Shown: positions 1-8,512 of the stretch, one piece after another | Layout of the letters: every line of letters begins with the position of its first letter | Position numbering within the stretch: the first letter of the stretch is position 1 | Assembly: GCF_041261445.1 (NCBI RefSeq) | Contig: NZ_JBGCCU010000001.1 | Location: 310,001-374,000, forward strand | Direction of reading: 5' to 3' | Source of the DNA: Catenulispora sp. EB89 | Lineage (GTDB): Bacteria; Actinomycetota; Actinomycetes; Streptomycetales; Catenulisporaceae | Length of the DNA stretch: 64,000 nucleotides | Notes under the pieces: model-generated | What the model saw: the letters and a program-made list of their open reading frames with translations, nothing else | Database searches by the model: none | Told to the model about the DNA's origin: nothing | Made by a program: the position numbers and the translations under genes

Positions 1-9
1 TGAGAATCG

Positions 10-834
10 GTGAAGAAAGCCGTGAAGCAGACGGCCCGATTCCTAAGGAACAGCCTGCCCCTGTCTTCAGGAAACGAGTTGTCCGAGGTCACGGCGGCGC
101 GCGATCATCGTGCGATGGACCGTGATCCGCTCGGCGATGCCCGGACTCTGGTGCGCGACCGTTATCCACAGGCTGTGTACGCCGTGCTGGCCGGCAGCGT
201 CCTGACCGAGCACCGCACCGCGGGCTCGGATCTGGACATCGTCGTCGTGCTCCCCCTCGGTGATCTGCTGGCGCCGCGCCGCGAGTCGCTGGTCTTCGCC
301 AGCTGGCCGGTCGAGCTGTTCGTGCACGACGAGCAGACCCTCGACTGGTGGCTCGCCAAGGAGCGCCCCGAGCGCAAGCCGACCCTGCACCGGATGGTCG
401 GCTGCGGCACGCCGGTGGTGGGCGATCCGGCCGAACGCCAGGCGGCCTGCCGCGCCGTCCTGGACGCCGGCCCCGATCCGCTGGCGCCGGCGCAGCTCGA
501 AGCGGCCCGCTACGGCCTCACCGATCTGCTCGACGATCTCACGCACGCCGCTGATACCGGCGAGCGGCAGGTCATCGCCGCCGCGTTGTGGGCCGACGCG
601 GCGCGCCTCGCCCTGGTCGCCGGAAACCGTTGGAACGGCACGGGAAAGTGGCTGCTGCGCGAACTGCGCGCGCACGACCCGGACCTCGCCGACCGCTGGC
701 TCGCGGCGCAGCACGACCCGGCCGCGATCGAGGCCTTCGCCCGCGACGTCCTGGACCGGCTCGGCGGCCCGCTCTTCGACGGCTACCGGGCCGTGGCACC
801 GCGTCCGGAGGTCACGGCGCCTGCGAGATCGTGA
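10..834 (+). CDS. Nucleotidyltransferase-domain protein
   Basis: A 274-aa protein. Near residue 58 it shows a Gly-Ser followed about ten residues later by SDLDIVVV, the GS...DxD pattern of the pol-beta-like nucleotidyltransferase fold (minimal or aminoglycoside-type NTases), in which the two Asp bind metal and the nucleotide is moved to an unknown acceptor. The rest is helical and unrecognised. A GTG at 10 gives the longest form. An ATG at 115 (MDRDPLGD) removes a basic, poorly conserved-looking leader and is a good alternative start. The substrate cannot be inferred. The 3' end overlaps the convergent secreted-protein gene by about 23 bases. Confidence 0.75.
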   Translation: MKKAVKQTARFLRNSLPLSSGNELSEVTAARDHRAMDRDPLGDARTLVRDRYPQAVYAVLAGSVLTEHRTAGSDLDIVVVLPLGDLLAPRRESLVFASWPVELFVHDEQTLDWWLAKERPERKPTLHRMVGCGTPVVGDPAERQAACRAVLDAGPDPLAPAQLEAARYGLTDLLDDLTHAADTGERQVIAAALWADAARLALVAGNRWNGTGKWLLRELRAHDPDLADRWLAAQHDPAAIEAFARDVLDRLGGPLFDGYRAVAPRPEVTAPARS

Positions 835-1426
835 GCGGGAACTCGGTCAGCGTGACCGAGGGCCCGGACGGGTTCGCGACGTCGGGCAGCTCCACGGGAT
901 CGACCATCAGGTAGACCGCGTTGCGGGGCGGGAAGGCCGTCAGATCCGTGTTCAGCAAAGGGAAAGCGGCCTTGGTGGCGAACGTCGCCGGTTGCCCGCC
1001 GCCGCACGGGCTGTGCTGCATGGAGACGGTCAGATCCTGGGCCAGTGACTCGGCAGCCGGGTATTCACGGCCAATGGCGGGCGCGACGAAGCTGCCGCTC
1101 GCGGGAGCCTTCTCGGAGACTGTCACGGTGCCGAGCTCGGCGTCGTACCCCGTCAGCTGCTCGGCTTCCGTGCGCACGGCGACGGTCGGCTGATCGCCGG
1201 CCACCCGCTCGCCGACGCGGACCTGCCCGGTGCCGAGCACCTCGAAGCGGTGCAGGATCCCGTTGCACTCCAACACCATGTCGCCGTCCTCGGTGAGGGC
1301 GACGGAGGTGCCGGAGGCGGGTAACGCGCCGGCGCCCGCGGATCGTGCGGCGGCGTGCGCGGCGAAACCGTTGGCGGAGAACAAGAAGACTGAGCCGGTG
1401 ACGGCCAGCGCGGGACGAATTCTCAT
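812..1426 (-). CDS. Secreted protein of unknown function
   Basis: A 204-aa protein with a clear Sec signal peptide: MRIRP, a hydrophobic stretch, then an AHA-type cleavage site near residue 26. The mature part is acidic and rich in beta-prone segments with two Cys (ECNG and SPCGGG). No catalytic motif or known domain is recognised. It lies downstream of the HATPase gene on the same strand with a 91-base gap, and converges on the nucleotidyltransferase gene. It is probably exported or cell-surface. The function is unknown. Confidence 0.65.
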   Translation of the reverse strand: MRIRPALAVTGSVFLFSANGFAAHAAARSAGAGALPASGTSVALTEDGDMVLECNGILHRFEVLGTGQVRVGERVAGDQPTVAVRTEAEQLTGYDAELGTVTVSEKAPASGSFVAPAIGREYPAAESLAQDLTVSMQHSPCGGGQPATFATKAAFPLLNTDLTAFPPRNAVYLMVDPVELPDVANPSGPSVTLTEFPLTISQAP

Positions 1427-1517
1427 GGCCGGTCCTTTCGGGAGATTTGTCTCTTTGGTGGCTATTATCGTCTCTCACGCCACTGACAATCCCGGCCCCA
1501 CGCCGCGTGACCTCGTC

Positions 1518-2270
1518 CTATTGCCCCTCGCCTGCCGACGAAGATCCTTGGAGCGCAAGCGGATTCGGGAACGGCGGCCAGAACGGAAGCGGCCGCGGCC
1601 CGAGCGTTTCGGCGTACGCGTTCTCGGCCAGCGCGCGCATGAAGGCGGCGTGGCTGGCCTGCTGCCGGAGCCGTTCGGCCCGCGCGGGATCGAAGGGCAC
1701 CCGGCCGGGCCAGCGGGCCGCGGGGACCTGAGGAGGCGAGGGAATACCCTGATATGCCGGGTCGTCCTTCGCGCCGCCGCCGTCGTCGTCCTCGGCGTCC
1801 AGAGCTCGCGCCACCGACTCCAGGGCGTCCAGCATCCCGCCGGACATCACCGCGTCGATTCCGGTCGTCTGGACCGGATACGGGATCTCGGCCCACACCG
1901 CCCGCGCGCAGTCGTCGCCCAGCACGCCCCACTTCTCCGAGATCGCCGCGACCATCGCCAGCCCGCGCCCGGACTCGCAGTCCCACTCGGCGTCCTCGTC
2001 TATGCCGTCGACCACCACGTGCGGCACGGTCGGCGAGCCCTCGTCGTCGACCCGCACCTTCCAGCGGTCCGCGAAGGCCGCGAGGTGCACCACGAACTGC
2101 CCGCCGGGCGCGCCGCTCGCGGTGTGCACGATGGCGTTGCCGGCCAGTTCGGAGACGGCCAGGACCACCAGGTCCGCGCCCGGCGCGTCGCCGAGCACCA
2201 TCTGCGTGAACTGGCGGACCTCGGCGAGGTTCTCGGCCAGCCCGGGGAAGGAACGAGACCAGTACGACAA
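1518..2270 (-). CDS. RsbW-like HATPase (anti-sigma type) regulator
   Basis: A 250-aa protein. Residues 1-135 form a GHKL/HATPase_c domain of the RsbW/SpoIIAB kind: N box ELAGNAIVHT near 45, then DEG, and a glycine-rich lid GRGLAMVAAISEKWG near 100. Such proteins bind and often phosphorylate anti-anti-sigma partners or inhibit sigma factors. The C-terminal 115 residues are low complexity and unrecognised. The start is a TTG chosen because GGGAGG lies six bases upstream; no ATG or GTG is better placed. The next genes upstream are two WhiJ-type XRE regulators, and XRE/DUF5753 plus HATPase is a recurrent developmental regulatory module in streptomycetes. The partner sigma factor is not visible here. 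Confidence 0.8.
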   Translation of the reverse strand: MSYWSRSFPGLAENLAEVRQFTQMVLGDAPGADLVVLAVSELAGNAIVHTASGAPGGQFVVHLAAFADRWKVRVDDEGSPTVPHVVVDGIDEDAEWDCESGRGLAMVAAISEKWGVLGDDCARAVWAEIPYPVQTTGIDAVMSGGMLDALESVARALDAEDDDGGGAKDDPAYQGIPSPPQVPAARWPGRVPFDPARAERLRQQASHAAFMRALAENAYAETLGPRPLPFWPPFPNPLALQGSSSAGEGQ

Positions 2271-2370
2271 TGGGGGCCTCCCGGACGGTGGGGAGGGGGC
2301 GGTTCCACCCTCCCGTCAGCCAGGCTAGCCCCCGAGGTGCCCCTTTTCAGGGCATTTCAAGGAAGTTCCC

Positions 2371-3246
2371 TTATTTGGATGACGCTTCCTCATCCAGGTT
2401 TAGCGGGGGCAGCCGCGCGAGGTCCATCTCCACCCGATTGATGAGTCCGATCGCCTCTTCACCGTACACAGCCGACTCCTCGAAACGTCGGAACTGCGCC
2501 ACGTGTGTCGACACCTTGTCAGGCTGCGCCATCAGCAGCTCGCCGGTGAACATCTCCACGGCGACCTCGCGGTCGTCGTACAGCGTGAAGGTGACCATCG
2601 GCAGCCCGCGCATCGCCGAGGTCCACGGCAGGATCCCGACCCGCACCCCGGGATGGACGGCCATCTGCCGCAGCCGGTCGAACTGCGCGGCCATCACTGT
2701 GAGCTCGCCGGGCCAGGTGCGCAGCACGCCCTCGGTGATCAGGAAGGTGAACTCGCGGCCGTCCTCGAACAGCACCGACTGCCGCTCGGTGTGGGTCATC
2801 GCGGCCTTGCCCACCTCGCGCTCGGACAGCCAGGGCGTGAGCCGGTTGGCGTCGCGGGCGTACTCGGCGGTCTGCAGCAGGCGCGGGATGATCGAGTTCG
2901 AGAACGTGGACACCGCCGAGCAGACCCGCTCGCGGTCCGCGATCTGGTTCAGCAGTGTCAGGCCCTTGCCGTAGCCGCGGTTGCTCGCGGCGTCGGCGGC
3001 GGCCTGGCCGAGCAGGTCGAACAGGCTCTCCTGCTCCTCGGCCGGCAGGTTCAGGGCGGTGACGATCCGGGCCAGCACGTCCCGGCTGGGGACCATCTTG
3101 CCGTGCTCGACCTTGGACACCGCCGAGGAGGTCACAGCCGCGGCGGCCGCCAGCTCGCCGCTGGACAGCGCGCGCTCCATCCGGAACTGCCGGATCCGGC
3201 CGCCCAGCTTGGCCGCGTATGGACTTCGCACCGCACTCATACCCAT
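2371..3246 (-). CDS. XRE-family regulator with DUF5753 (WhiJ-like)
   Basis: A 291-aa protein. It has an N-terminal helix-turn-helix (residues about 15-70, including AVTSSAVSKVEHGKMVPS) and a DUF5753 domain (about 95-275) typified by the IIPRLLQTAEYAR and EVAVEMFTGELL segments. This is the WhiJ-like architecture that is expanded in streptomycetes, usually beside DUF397 or HATPase genes and linked to development and antibiotic production. It lies 100 bases upstream of the HATPase gene on the same strand and is probably functionally linked to it. ATG at 3246 is used; ATG at 3240 is equally possible. It is a clear paralogue of the next gene. Confidence 0.88.
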   Translation of the reverse strand: MGMSAVRSPYAAKLGGRIRQFRMERALSSGELAAAAAVTSSAVSKVEHGKMVPSRDVLARIVTALNLPAEEQESLFDLLGQAAADAASNRGYGKGLTLLNQIADRERVCSAVSTFSNSIIPRLLQTAEYARDANRLTPWLSEREVGKAAMTHTERQSVLFEDGREFTFLITEGVLRTWPGELTVMAAQFDRLRQMAVHPGVRVGILPWTSAMRGLPMVTFTLYDDREVAVEMFTGELLMAQPDKVSTHVAQFRRFEESAVYGEEAIGLINRVEMDLARLPPLNLDEEASSK

Positions 3247-3411
3247 TGGTTCTACACCACTTGTGAGGAATCGGTGACCGATCCGGCAGGATCAGTAGCC
3301 GGCGGTCACCTGTATGGATTGTGTTGGACTGGGCCGACGACCCGACGTGCGTTTCGTCCCGGCGGTGACCGGCGGCCCCGGATCCCGCGGCGCGGTTCGC
3401 GCCCCGCCGGC

Positions 3412-4284
3412 TCAGCCGGTTCCTGCCCCGGCCGGCGCCGGGATAGACGCCAGCTGACGCCTGTCACTCGTAAGAAGCCCGGTGACGGTCTCCAGGTCGA
3501 AATCGGCGCCGGCCGCGTAGCCGTCCAGCACCGCGGCGTGCGCGGTGATCTCGTCGGCGCGGGACAGCAGCAGTTCGCCGGTGAAGGTCTCGACGGCCAC
3601 CGCGGCGTCGTCGTGCAGCGTGAATCCGTACAGCGGGAACACCTCGGACACCGCGGCCGAATCCGGCACGATCCCGATCCGCACGCCGGGCAGCGCCGAG
3701 AGCACGCGCAGCCGGTCGGCCTGGGTCGCGGCCAGCGTCGGCGGGCCCGGGCACAGCCGCAGGGCGCTCTCGGTCAGCAGGAACTCGAAGCTGCGCCCTT
3801 GTTCGAACAGCACGCCCTGGCGCTCCAGGTGCAGCGCCGAGGCCCGACCGAGTTCGCGTTCGGACATCCAGGGCGTCAGACGGGCGGCGTAGCGGGCGTA
3901 GTCGGCGGTCTGCAGCAAGGGCGGGATCATCGAAGTGGAGAAGGACCGCAGGACCGTGGTGTTGCGCTCGCGTTCGGCGATGGCGTCCAGCAGCGCCAGG
4001 CCGCGGCCGTGCCGGCGCCGGTCGGCGGCGTCGTCGACCGCGCGGGTGAGCAGGTCGCGCAGATCGGTGCGGTGCTCGTCCCCGAGGCCCAGAACGCCGA
4101 GCACCCGCTCCAGAACCTCGGTGGAGGGAAGCATCATGCCGCGCTCGATCTTCGACACCGAGGGTTGCGTGACACCGGCGCGGGCGGCGACTTCGAGGCC
4201 GGACAAGCCGAGGTCCAGTCGGTGCCGACGCAGGCGCCGACCGAGTTCTTCAGCTAATACGCTGCGTGCTGGGCTCATTCCCAC
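3412..4284 (-). CDS. XRE-family regulator with DUF5753 (WhiJ-like paralogue)
   Basis: A 290-aa protein co-linear with its neighbour at 2371-3246. Both begin MGMS..RS, share the HTH (AGVTQPSVSKIERGMMLPS) and the DUF5753 landmarks MIPPLLQTADYAR, LTPWMSERELGR and VETFTGELLL, and end with a divergent tail. This points to a tandem duplication followed by divergence. The start is GTG at 4284 or ATG at 4278. No DUF397 gene is seen next to either copy. The 165-base gap between the paralogues shows no gene. It is probably a transcription factor of the same regulatory module; its target is unknown. Confidence 0.88.
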   Translation of the reverse strand: MGMSPARSVLAEELGRRLRRHRLDLGLSGLEVAARAGVTQPSVSKIERGMMLPSTEVLERVLGVLGLGDEHRTDLRDLLTRAVDDAADRRRHGRGLALLDAIAERERNTTVLRSFSTSMIPPLLQTADYARYAARLTPWMSERELGRASALHLERQGVLFEQGRSFEFLLTESALRLCPGPPTLAATQADRLRVLSALPGVRIGIVPDSAAVSEVFPLYGFTLHDDAAVAVETFTGELLLSRADEITAHAAVLDGYAAGADFDLETVTGLLTSDRRQLASIPAPAGAGTG

Positions 4285-4479
4285 AGTGTGGCCGCCACCG
4301 CGGAGGATCTGGGAGGGTTTCCGGGACTAATGCCGTGTCTATCACCCGGTCGAGCTACCATCATTCAATGCGATCTTGGATATCCGGCGTGGAGACCGCC
4401 GGACGGAGTGCTCATCCATCGCGCTGAAGGGCCTTCACGCCGGTCCGGTTCGCTGTAGTTTGACGCTCGTGAGCGCCGC

Positions 4480-5076
4480 ATGAGTCCGGCCGCCCTCGTC
4501 ACCGCCTTCGGGGTGGTGTTCCTGGCCGAACTGCCGGACAAGACCGCAATCGCCTCCCTGATCCTGGGGACCAGATACCGCCCGTCCTGGGTCTTCGCCG
4601 GGGTGGCGGCAGCCTTCGTGGTGCACGTCAGCTTGGCGGTGGCAGCCGGATCGCTGCTCACGCTGATTCCGCGGCGTCCGCTGGCGGGCATCGTGGCCGC
4701 GCTGTTCCTGGCCGGCGCGGTGCTGATGCTGCGCAGCCACGGGCGCGAGGCCGGCGAGGAAGAGGCCGAAGAAGTCCCGGAGCTGGCGGCCGGCGCCGGG
4801 TTCGCCAAGGTCGCCGGGACCGCGTTCGGCGTGATCATGGTCGCCGAGTTCGGGGACCTGACCCAGATCGTGACGGCGAACCTGGCCGCGAAGTACTCCG
4901 ACCCGCTCGCCGTCGGCCTGGGGGCCACGCTCGGCCTGTGGTCCGTCGGGGCGCTGGCCATCGTCGGCGGCCGCGGGCTGCTCAAGGTGCTGCCGCTGCA
5001 CCTGATCGTCCGGCTGGCCGCGCTGGCGATGATCGTGCTGGCCGGCGTCAGCCTGTGGCAGGCGGTCGCCGGCTGA
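4480..5076 (+). CDS. GDT1/TMEM165 (UPF0016) family cation transporter
   Basis: A 198-aa membrane protein of about six helices built as two inverted halves. Each half carries the family signature: ELPDKT near residue 17 and EFGDLT near residue 125 (consensus ExGD-K/R-T/S). The family exports Mn2+ or exchanges Ca2+/Mn2+ for protons, so a role in manganese homeostasis is likely. A charged acidic loop (EEEAEEVPE) separates the halves, as is usual. The ATG at 4480 has no obvious Shine-Dalgarno sequence. A TAGTTT -10-like hexamer at 4456-4461 would give a very short leader. The gene is divergent from the WhiJ-like gene. Confidence 0.88.
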   Translation: MSPAALVTAFGVVFLAELPDKTAIASLILGTRYRPSWVFAGVAAAFVVHVSLAVAAGSLLTLIPRRPLAGIVAALFLAGAVLMLRSHGREAGEEEAEEVPELAAGAGFAKVAGTAFGVIMVAEFGDLTQIVTANLAAKYSDPLAVGLGATLGLWSVGALAIVGGRGLLKVLPLHLIVRLAALAMIVLAGVSLWQAVAG

Positions 5077-5103
5077 GCCGGTGAGGGGCGGGCGGCGGCC
5101 TTC

Positions 5104-5706
5104 TCAGGAGGCTGCGGCCGCCTTGTCGCGCGCCTCCAGGACGTCGGCGAGCTGACGCAGCCCGCGCGCCAGATCCGCGCCGGTCGGCGTGCGCTCGGTG
5201 TCGGCGAAGCGCTGGATCAGCAGTCCGGCCATCAGCGAGTACAGGACCGCGCCGACCCCCATCTCCAGGTCCTGCGGAATCTCGTCCTCCGGGATCCCGA
5301 GGATGAGGTTCGCCAGGCCCTTGCGGGCTTCCGGAAGTGCGTTCCGGAACATCTCGCGCGCTCCGGGGATGTGGTCGATCTCGATGATCAGCTCGAAGCT
5401 GGCCATCCACAGCGACTGGTTCTGGTCGAACGTCGCGGAGACGTCGTCGAAGACCCGGGTGAAGCGCTCCTGGACCGACAGTTCCGGTCCGGCCTTGGCG
5501 AAGGCCTGCTCCAGGTGGTCGCCCCACTCCCCGATGGCCTGGAACATCGCCTGGTTCATCAGCGCGTCCTTGGACCCGAAGTGGTAGCCGATGGCGGCCA
5601 GGCTCACACCGGAGGCCTGGGCGATGTCCCGGGCGGTGGTGCGCGAGTAGCCCTTCTCCAGCAGGCACTTCTTGGCCCCGGCGAGGAGATCGTCACGGTT
5701 GCTCAT
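5104..5706 (-). CDS. TetR-family repressor of the adjacent MFS pump
   Basis: A 200-aa protein with the N-terminal TetR HTH (residues about 8-55: TTARDIAQASGVSLAAIGYHFGSKDAL) and a helical ligand-binding remainder. It is divergent from the MFS exporter at 5802, the standard TetR/efflux arrangement in which the regulator represses both genes until a pump substrate binds it. The 95-base shared promoter region carries a 13-bp repeat array. The ATG (complement of 5704-5706) follows a TAGACT -10-like hexamer by only six bases, so the transcript may be leaderless. The ligand is unknown. Confidence 0.9.
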   Translation of the reverse strand: MSNRDDLLAGAKKCLLEKGYSRTTARDIAQASGVSLAAIGYHFGSKDALMNQAMFQAIGEWGDHLEQAFAKAGPELSVQERFTRVFDDVSATFDQNQSLWMASFELIIEIDHIPGAREMFRNALPEARKGLANLILGIPEDEIPQDLEMGVGAVLYSLMAGLLIQRFADTERTPTGADLARGLRQLADVLEARDKAAAAS

Positions 5707-5723
5707 GGCCGGAGTCTACCCGA

Positions 5724-5784
5724 GTCTTAGACGAATGTCTTGTACGGCAGTCTTGAACGAAAGTCTTGCACAAACGTCCAAGAC
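5724..5784. promoter_or_regulatory. Iteron-like operator array between tetR and MFS genes
   Basis: GTCTT occurs at 5724, 5737, 5750 and 5763, exactly 13 bases apart, each followed two bases later by ACG or AC. A fifth period starts with GTCCAAGAC at 5776. Within the array GTCTTAGAC (5724-5732) is a perfect palindrome, and GTCTTG (5763-5768) pairs with CAAGAC (5779-5784). A -35-like TTGCAC and -10-like TACGGT (5790-5795) place the MFS transcript start near its ATG. The array therefore overlaps both divergent promoters and is the expected TetR binding region. Confidence 0.7.
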
Positions 5785-5801
5785 GGTTGTACGGTCCTCC
5801 C

Positions 5802-7436
5802 ATGACGACGACGCAGAACGCTGAAACCGCTCCGGTCCCGCGGGCCGGCCGCAAGGAATGGACAGGACTCGCGGTCCTGGTCCTGCCGTGCCTGCTCATC
5901 TCGATGGACATGTCGGTGCTGCTGTTCGGCCTGCCGTTCATCAGCGCGGACCTCAAGCCGAGCGCGACCCAGCAGCTGTGGATCATGGACGCCTACGGCT
6001 TCGCGCTGGCCGGTCTGCTGATCACGATGGGCGCCGTCGGTGACCGGATCGGCCGGCGCCGGCTGCTCCTCACCGGCGCGGCGGCGTTCGGCGCGGCCTC
6101 GGTGGTCGCCGCCTACTCCGGCAGCGCGGAGACGCTGATCGGCGCCCGGGCCCTGCTTGGGGTGGCCGGTGCGACGCTGATGCCCTCGACGATGGCCTTG
6201 ATCCGCAACATGTTCCACGACCCCAAGCAGCGGCAGACCGCGATCTCGGTGTGGACCGGCGGGCTGATCGGCGGCGTGACGCTGGGCCCGATCGTCGGCG
6301 GCGTGCTGCTGAACCACTTCTGGTGGGGTTCGGTGTTCCTGATCAACCTGCCGGCGATGGCGCTGTTGCTGATCCTGGGCCCGCTGCTGCTGCCGGAGTA
6401 CAAGGCCTCGAAGTCCGGCCACCGCTTCGACGTCCTGGGCTCAGTGCTGTCGATGGCGGCGGTCTTCCCGGCGGTCTACGGCATCAAGCAGCTGGCCGTG
6501 GACGGCTTCAGTGCCACTGCCGCCGGGGCGCTGGCCTTCGGTGTCGCGCTGGCCATCGCCTTCGTGATCCGGCAGCACACCGCGAAGAACCCGCTGATCG
6601 ACATGGAGCTCTTCCGCAAGCCGAGCTTCCGGGCGCCGATGCTGGCGAACCTGTGCGGCAACTTCGTCATCATGGGCTTCGGGCTCTTCAACACGCAGTA
6701 CCTGCAGTCGGTGGCCGGGATGCGGCCGTTCACCGCGGCGCTGTGGTCGATGGCCGCGATGCCGTTCATCAGCGTGGGCATGGGCGTCACCGGCGGCCTC
6801 ACCACCAGGATCCGCCCCGGCCGGATCATCGGGGTCGCGTTCCTGGTCTCGGCCGCCGGCGCGCTGGTGCTGACCCTGGCCCACCCGGGCAATCCGGTCA
6901 TCGTGCTGCTGATCGGCGCGGGTGTCACGGCCGGCGGCGTGGTGGCGGCGCAGAGCATCGTCGGGAACATGGTGATGGCCGCGGCCCCGGCCGAGCGGGC
7001 CGGTTCGGCCTCGGCGCTGAACGAGACCGGTGCCGAGCTCGGCAGCTCGCTGGGGATGGCGCTGCTGGGCAGCGTCGGCGCGGCGATCTACCACCACAAG
7101 ATGGCGTCGGTCGGGGCCGCCGGCGTCCCGGACGCGGCGGTGCGGGTTGGCCACGAGACCATCGGCGGCGCGGACGCCGTCGCCGGGCAGTTCCCCGGCC
7201 CGGCCACGCACGCGCTGCTGACCACGGCGCGGGACGCCTACTCCTCGGGCCTGCACACCGCGGCCGTGGCCGGCTCGGTGGTCCTGGTGCTCACCGGAGT
7301 GTTCGCCCTGCGAGCGCTGCGCAACGAGCCGGTTCTGCCGGCGGCTCCCAAGAAGGAGAAGAAGGAGAAGTCCCAGAAGAAGGCCAAGGCGGAGGGATCC
7401 GTTGAGCTCTCCCCCGACTACGCCGCAACCGTGTGA
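5802..7436 (+). CDS. MFS multidrug exporter, 14-TM DHA2 (EmrB/QacA) type
   Basis: A membrane protein of about 544 aa. The DHA2 features are visible: an N-terminal helix with MDMSVLLFGLPFIS, the motif A-type loop GDRIGRRR near residue 75, and a motif C-like G-x-x-x-GP segment (GGVTLGPIVGG) in helix 5. The hydrophobic pattern fits fourteen helices. The C-terminal tail is cytosolic and Lys-rich (KKEKKEKSQKKAK). It should export lipophilic cations or antibiotics using the proton gradient. The ATG at 5802 is preferred over an in-frame TTG upstream. There is no Shine-Dalgarno, and the predicted -10 lies six bases upstream, consistent with leaderless translation. The divergent TetR gene should control it. 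The substrate is unknown. Confidence 0.9.
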   Translation: MTTTQNAETAPVPRAGRKEWTGLAVLVLPCLLISMDMSVLLFGLPFISADLKPSATQQLWIMDAYGFALAGLLITMGAVGDRIGRRRLLLTGAAAFGAASVVAAYSGSAETLIGARALLGVAGATLMPSTMALIRNMFHDPKQRQTAISVWTGGLIGGVTLGPIVGGVLLNHFWWGSVFLINLPAMALLLILGPLLLPEYKASKSGHRFDVLGSVLSMAAVFPAVYGIKQLAVDGFSATAAGALAFGVALAIAFVIRQHTAKNPLIDMELFRKPSFRAPMLANLCGNFVIMGFGLFNTQYLQSVAGMRPFTAALWSMAAMPFISVGMGVTGGLTTRIRPGRIIGVAFLVSAAGALVLTLAHPGNPVIVLLIGAGVTAGGVVAAQSIVGNMVMAAAPAERAGSASALNETGAELGSSLGMALLGSVGAAIYHHKMASVGAAGVPDAAVRVGHETIGGADAVAGQFPGPATHALLTTARDAYSSGLHTAAVAGSVVLVLTGVFALRALRNEPVLPAAPKKEKKEKSQKKAKAEGSVELSPDYAATV

Positions 7437-7449
7437 GCGCACAAAGACG

Positions 7450-7480
7450 TCCGCCGGTCTCCGAGGGGGAGACCGGCGGA
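7450..7480 (+). terminator. Intrinsic-type hairpin after the MFS gene
   Basis: A perfect 13-bp stem (7450-7462 with 7468-7480) with a 5-nt loop lies directly after the MFS stop codon, followed by TCTTGCGTTT. It sits between convergent genes and can serve both. Confidence 0.8.
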
Positions 7481-7502
7481 TCTTGCGTTTCCTTCGGCAG
7501 GA

Positions 7503-8366
7503 TCAGGCCTTGAGCGCGTCCGTGACGGCCTCGGCGACCGTGGTGGTCGGACGGCCGATCAGGGTGCGAAGGGTGTCGGTCACGTCGGCCAGCGCGCCCT
7601 CGGCGATCTTCGAGTCGGCGTCGGCGAGGCCCTTGGACAGGAAGTCCGGCAGCCCGAAGCCGGCCAGCGTCTTCCGGTACTCCTCGGGGTCCAGGTTCAC
7701 GGCCGTGACCTCCTTGCCGGCCTGGCGCGAGACCTCGGCGGCGATCTCGGCGTAGCCGTAGGCCTTGTCGCCGGTCAGCTCGTAGACCTCGCCCTCGTGG
7801 CCCTCGGTGGTGGCGACCACCGCGGCCGCGGCGGCGTAGTCGGCGCGCGAGGCGAACGCGGTCAGGCCGGAGCCGACCGAGCCGATGATCGCGCCGTGCT
7901 CGATGGCGTTCGGCAGGCTCGCGGTCAGGTTCTCCCAGTACCAGTTGTTCCGCAGGAACGTGTAGGGCAGGCCGGACTCCTTGATCGCGGCCTCGGTGTC
8001 CTTGTGGACCGAGGCGAAGGGGATCGGGTTGGTCTCGGCGTTGGGGATCGAGGTGTAGATCACGTGCCCGACGCCGGCCGCCCGGCCGGCCTGGATCGCG
8101 GTCAGGTGCTGGCTGAGGCGGTCCTCGTCGGAGCCGCTGGAGGAGATGAAGACCCACTTGTCGGCGCCGCGCAGGGCCTCGGTCAGGCCCGGGACGTCGG
8201 CGTAGTCGCCGCGCACGACCTGCACGCCGCGGTCGGCGAGGTCCTGCGCCTTGTCCGGGGTGCGCACGACGGCGCGGATCTGCTCGGCGGGCACGCCGCG
8301 CTCCAGCAGGTCCTCGACGACGAGCCGGCCGAGGTGGCCGCCGGCGGCGGTGATGGCGATGGTCAT
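7503..8366 (-). CDS. NmrA/QorB-like NAD(P)H-binding oxidoreductase
   Basis: A 287-aa protein of the atypical SDR (NmrA/SDR_a5) group. The N-terminus has the nucleotide-binding glycine motif (TAAGGHLGR, residues 5-13). TSIPNAE, SVHKDTEAAIKESGLPYTFLRNNWYWEN and an EVYELTGDKAYGYAEIA segment are typical of YtfG/QorB quinone reductase-like proteins. The expected activity is NAD(P)H-dependent reduction of quinones or electrophiles, or redox sensing. It is divergent from an HxlR regulator, the same pairing as YtfG/YtfH and QorB/QorR, so it should be induced by quinone or electrophile stress. The ATG start is preceded by GGAGT. Confidence 0.88.
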   Translation of the reverse strand: MTIAITAAGGHLGRLVVEDLLERGVPAEQIRAVVRTPDKAQDLADRGVQVVRGDYADVPGLTEALRGADKWVFISSSGSDEDRLSQHLTAIQAGRAAGVGHVIYTSIPNAETNPIPFASVHKDTEAAIKESGLPYTFLRNNWYWENLTASLPNAIEHGAIIGSVGSGLTAFASRADYAAAAAVVATTEGHEGEVYELTGDKAYGYAEIAAEVSRQAGKEVTAVNLDPEEYRKTLAGFGLPDFLSKGLADADSKIAEGALADVTDTLRTLIGRPTTTVAEAVTDALKA

Positions 8367-8417
8367 GAGGACTCCTCAGGGTCTGGCGGCGACCCCGGGG
8401 CGGGGCGCTTTCCCGTG

Positions 8418-8459
8418 GTTAGTGCGATCCCCACAGTGGCACTAACTTTTGGAAAGTGC
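8418..8459. promoter_or_regulatory. Candidate HxlR operator region
   Basis: Two overlapping dyads lie between the divergent NmrA-like and HxlR genes: GTTAGTGC (8418-8425) with GCACTAAC (8439-8446), and ACTTTTGGAAAGT, a 5-3-5 inverted repeat flanked by GCACT (8439) and AGTGC (to 8459). HxlR/QorR proteins bind short symmetric sites of this kind between divergent target genes. Confidence 0.6.
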
Positions 8460-8512
8460 AACCCGATGTGCAGTGCTTCCGCTCGGAAAGCGCCTGAGGT
8501 ACCGTGGAGGGC

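Noticed and set aside
4330-4480. Possible Mn2+ (yybP-ykoY) riboswitch before the GDT1-type gene
   Set aside because: The family often carries this riboswitch, but the conserved core pairs and sequence were not found in the 150-base leader, and the likely transcript leader is very short.
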